NCBI GenBank assembly: GCA_963989385.1
Contig: OZ022502.1
Coordinates: 6,540,501 to 6,604,500, forward strand
Direction of reading: 5' to 3'
Source: Ctena decussata
Lineage: Eukaryota; Mollusca; Bivalvia; Lucinida; Lucinidae
DNA length: 64,000 bases
The notes under the pieces are model-generated. The model worked only from the letters and a program-made list of their open reading frames with translations. It was not told where the DNA came from and ran no database searches. This document shows positions 60,545 through 64,000 of the stretch, piece after piece (the stretch's first letter is position 1; every line of letters starts with the position of its first letter). The position numbers and the translations under genes are program-made.

Positions 60545-62896
60545 GTTATGCCCCCAACTTCGAAGAAGTTGAGGGGGCATATTGGTTTGGGCCTGACTAT
60601 CCGTCCGTCCTTCCGTACGTACGTAACGCTTGATTATCTCAAGAACCGTAACTGCTGGGGCCTTGATATTTCATAGGTGGGTAGACTATCAAAAACTAGA
60701 GGACATGTATTTTTTTTCTTGTCCATCAGCCCTGAACTTGCAGAGTTATGCCCCTTTTTTCAAAAAATTAAATGAAAGTTTGTTTCCAAAATCCTGGGAA
60801 TACCATTTGAGCTAGGTGCTCATATTTGGCATACTGCTAGGGGCTAAGGTGTAGATCGCGTGATTAACTTTTGGGCAAATTCCATGATAAAATGACTGAA
60901 GTTTGCCCCTTTGTTGATTTGGGCATTTTTCCAACTTTTGAACCGTTTGACCTAGCACCCTAATTTTTAGTATACTATTAGTATTTGAGGTGCTGATCAG
61001 TCTGATGATGGTTGGGTAATGATGCATACATTATAGACAGAGTTATTCCCCTTTTCTCATCTGTATAAAGCATAATTATGGGTGGTTTATTTCTCAAGAA
61101 CAATAACTGCTGGGGCCTTGATATTAATAAAATAGACCATAAAAGATGAGCGAACCCGTATTTTTTTTCTTTCCCCTCTGCCATGTACTTACAGAATTAT
61201 GCCCCTTTTTCAACAAGAGCTTCGCAAGCGGCGCATAATACGCCTGTTTCAGTGTCATGAAGGAGTTACAGAATGATCAAGATTGTTTATAGAAGGATGG
61301 ACAGGCAGACAAAACAGGGGAAACAACTCTGTAATTAATGACTGCAATGTTATCAAAACAACACATCAAATACTATTTGTACACCAAAAAACAGTTTCCA
61401 GGGTGAAGCAGCTCAGAAGTTGTGAAACGCCAAAGTCAAACAAGGGAGATAATTCATAAACTCTTAGTTGCAATACTTTCCCTTGACAATATACACATCA
61501 CCATAAAGTTTTGCTATAATATTTCCAACGGTTAAGGAGATACAGAGTAAAACGGAAATTGATGCAAGGGCAGATAATTCAGGAAGTAAGCCAGAGTTGT
61601 GGTTCATGCGCATGATACATTACCCCATTATCATACACATTCCTACAAAGTTTCGTTGTAAATATTTCAAAGGGTTAAGGAGTTGTGGGGGAATAGGTTA
61701 GCCTAAAAAACTAATCAAAGGGAGGTTACTCCAAAATTAAGTAAGGGGGAACAACCATTCTTATATGTGACACACCGTCTTGTGATCATGCACATTGCTA
61801 TAAAGTTTCATCAAGATATACCAAATGGTTACTTAGTTATTGAATGCACAAGATTAGTATACACAAAAATACACTAAAAATCTAATCAAAGGGATGCAAC
61901 TCCAAAACAAAGAAGGGGAGAGCAACCATTGTTATACGCGACACATCATCAGACCCTCATACACATTGCTATGAAGTTTCATCAAGATATCCTAAATGGT
62001 TATCTAGTTATGGTGCGCACAAGACTAGTAGGGTAAAAAATAATCAAAGGGGCATAACTTTGAAACTAAGAAAAGGGGAGCAACCATTACTATACGCGAC
62101 ACTTTGCCCCGTCCTAATATATATGCCTACAAAATTTCATGAAGATATCTCAAACGGTTTCTGAGATATGGTGCGCACAAGAATGTTGAGACGGACGGAC
62201 GGACAGCGCCATGCCATAATACGTCCGTTTTTTCAAAACGGGCGTATAAAAAATTAAATGAAAGTTTGTTCCCAAAATTCTGGGAATACTGTTTGAGCTA
62301 GGATGCTCATATTTGCCATACTGCTAGGGGCTAAGCCGTAGATCACCTGATAAACTTTTGGGCAAATTCCATGTATAAATGACTGAATTATGTCCTTTTG
62401 TTGAAGTTTGGCATTTTTCCAACTTTTGAACAGTTTGACCTAGAACCCTAATTTTTGGTATACTATTAGTATTTGAGGTGCTGATCATTCTGATGCTGGT
62501 TACGTTATGATGCATTCATTATGGACAGAGTTATTCCCCTTTTCTCATCTTTATAAAACATTATGGGTGGTTTATTTCTCAAGAACAATAACTGCTGTGG
62601 CATTGATATTTATAAAATGAATGGACCATAAAAAATGAGCAGACCTGTATTTTTTTTCTTCTTTTCCGTCTGTCTTGTACTTACAGAATTATGCCCCTTT
62701 TTTCAGAAAAATACATAAAAGTTTGCTCCTAAAAACCTGGGAATACTGTTTGAGCTAGGATGCTCATATTTGGCATACTGCTAGGGGCTAATTCCGTTAC
62801 AAAATGAGCAAGTTATGCTAGACATCTAAAGTTTGACACCTTTAGTGGCAAGCATATGGTTGGGGGCATAGTGTTTCACAAACACACTTTCTAGTT
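60545..62896 (+). mobile_element. Pearl-like element (interrupted)
   Basis: Head hairpin atgcccccaacttcgaagaa-gttgagggggcat, microsatellite tccgtccgtccttccgtacg, then long units with gaaccgtaactgctggggcc and gtttgagctaggtgctcata, repeated near 60800, 62290 and 62750; end aacacactttctagtt. Interrupted at 61213-62250. Confidence 0.8.
61213..62250 (-). mobile_element. Second pearl-like element nested, reversed
   Basis: aagagcttcgcaagcggcgc-ataatacgcc at the left and gacggacggacggacagcgc, then ccataatacgtccgtttttt at the right: an ACGG microsatellite and hairpin head at the right end. About five diverged core units (caaagtttcrtnaagatat words). Host-element sequence (aaaaattaaatgaaagtttg) flanks both sides. 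Confidence 0.78.
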
Positions 62897-63108
62897 ACCA
62901 GTTCATGAAGTGGGGACTGTATAACCAGCAAGACACACCATTGGAGTTAGTAATGTCCCATAAACAACTAGGTCATACGAAGTCTGGACCATAGTTTAAA
63001 GTCTCGTCCAATCACATAAAGACGAGCTTTTAAGGGGAAAGCCCATACCTACGTGAGTGCATCAGCCTTCCTGTACTTTTGCACAGGCAATTTAAAACGG
63101 AATTATAT
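62897..63108. repeat. SINE-B-tail-like fragment
   Basis: gttagtaatgtcccataaac-aactaggtcat and ccatagtttaaagtctcgtc recall the region at 35770-35830 (caacgaggtcat, gtttaaagtctcatc). Only a fragment. Confidence 0.4.
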
Positions 63109-63345
63109 GAGCCACGACATGACAAAACCAACAATGTGGTTGTGCGCCCAGCCCAGACTTGGATCAGCCTGGGCATCCGCCCAGTCTGATCAGAGCCTTT
63201 GCTGTCCGCATGGAGGTAGCTTAGGCTCTTAGCTACCCTTTGACGAAGAGTCTGATCATACTGGGCAGATGCCCAGGCTGATCTGAGTCTACGGTGGGCG
63301 CACAACCAACAATAAACAATGTGGTTTTGTCGTGTCGCGGCTCAA
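63109..63345. mobile_element. PAL-3 copy 9
   Basis: tgagccacgacatgacaaaa / ttgtcgtgtcgcggctca; a short insertion (aacaataaacaatg) interrupts the right arm near 63309. Confidence 0.92.
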
Positions 63346-63361
63346 ATGTAAAGTTCATGAT

Positions 63362-64000
63362 TAAGGTATGGCTACACTTTCAGGGAAAGCAACTCTGCCC
63401 TTTTCAGGGTGCCCACTCTTCATTGGAAACAAAATTCCCTGACTTTTCCCTGACCAAACTCCATTTTTCCCTGACCAAAATGTCATGTAACCATCACAAC
63501 CTTCCACTTCAGCCGAAACGTTTGCCCGTGCAGTACCTGTTTTGGGAATCAGAAAAATCATCAAAACAGTAGATGTACTTCAAAGTTGTGAAAAGCTTTG
63601 CAACAATACATACTGGACTAAACCACTCATTGCCGAAAAGATTTATGAAAAAGTAGATATATAGAACTATCAACAGACACTTTAACCATCAAAAATTTAT
63701 ATCTTTGTCCAAAATTCCCCGACTTTTCTCTGACTTTTTTAGCATCTTAGAATTTCCCTGACCATTTTTCAAATTTCCCGGACTTTTCCCTGACCTTGAA
63801 GAAAATTCAAATATCCCTGACCAGTAGGCACCCTGCTTTTCATTTGCCTCGCTTCTCAAAGGGGGTCAACTCTTAATGAGGAGAAAGAGCAAATTCTTTC
63901 CTTTAAGAGTAGACCCTTTTGGAAGGTTTTTGTCATCCCGGGAAGCACCTGGGCAGTCACAAAAGTTGTCTGCCCTTGAAAAAGCGGCAGTAAAATGGTG
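63362..64000. mobile_element. PAL-1 copy split by a hAT-like MITE; runs off the window
   Basis: Left part 63362-63404 (ctacactttcagggaaagca) and right part 63836-64000 (catttgcctcgcttctcaaa, ggtcaactcttaatgagg, ttgtctgcccttgaaaaa) belong to one PAL-1 element. Confidence 0.85.
63405..63835. mobile_element. MITE nested in PAL-1 ('ttttccctgacc' family)
   Basis: 13-bp TIRs cagggtgcccact / agtaggcaccctg; repeated subterminal words ttccctgacttttccctgac. A 5-bp direct repeat ctttt flanks it. CAGGGTGCC ends suggest hAT-like, but 5 bp is short for the usual 8-bp hAT duplication. Confidence 0.8.

Overview
This is animal (eukaryotic) genomic DNA, AT-rich and crowded with repeats. It carries one recognisable protein-coding gene, on the + strand: a spliced TIAM/still life-type Rac guanine-nucleotide exchange factor (TIAM1/TIAM2/sif family). 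Twenty exons between 12986 and 49464 join in frame across 19 GT-AG introns. They encode the C-terminal 1211 residues: Ser-rich linker, N-terminal PH domain, coiled coil plus extension, Ras-binding domain, PDZ domain, DH catalytic domain, C-terminal PH domain, and a Ser-rich tail ending -DTEC. The gene's 5' end (start codon and N-terminal region) is not seen here and probably lies upstream of base 1. Residue numbers below count from the first complete codon at 12988.

The repeat content suggests a marine bivalve mollusc. There are pearl-like/Helentron-like elements (a hairpin head, a CCGT/ACGG-type microsatellite, and tandem cores of 145-180 bp), several tRNA-derived SINE families, and many short palindromic MITE-like elements. 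The species assignment is inference; the gene family assignment is firm.

Layout. 1-12985: intron or upstream DNA with a mariner-like element, a pogo/Tigger-like element, SINEs and MITEs. 12986-31439: linker, PHn, coiled coil, extension, RBD and first half of PDZ, with introns full of palindromic elements. 31994-37064: rest of PDZ and start of DH, with a pearl-like composite in intron 11. 37065-43088: the 6 kb intron 14, holding a 17-unit 145-bp tandem array. 43089-49464: rest of DH, PHc and C-terminus, with two minisatellites in intron 15. 49465-64000: downstream DNA with no recognised gene, ending in a 2.35 kb pearl-like element with another one nested in it.

Repeat family names used here are local. 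PAL-1: ends in 'gggtac.cttcaggg', core 'agcaaattc'. PAL-2: 'gcagacgacaaaattt' arm, core 'tgaggtggctca'. PAL-3: 'gagccacgacacgagaaaac' ends, nine copies. PAL-4: core 'ggggtcacaac'. PAL-5: ends 'cagaggttataaaact'. TTAA-M: a 536-538 bp element with TTAA target duplications. SINE-A to SINE-E: tRNA-derived.

Points most worth a second look: (1) perfect TCAAGGTCA sites, the ERR/NR5A-type binding sequence, tandemly amplified in introns 11 and 14; (2) a partial tandem duplication of exon 2, itself interrupted by a SINE; (3) a phase-compatible candidate alternative terminal exon at 15186-15371; (4) a perfect 62-bp-arm palindrome at 14031-14157; (5) several nested or chimeric MITEs that give a relative insertion order.
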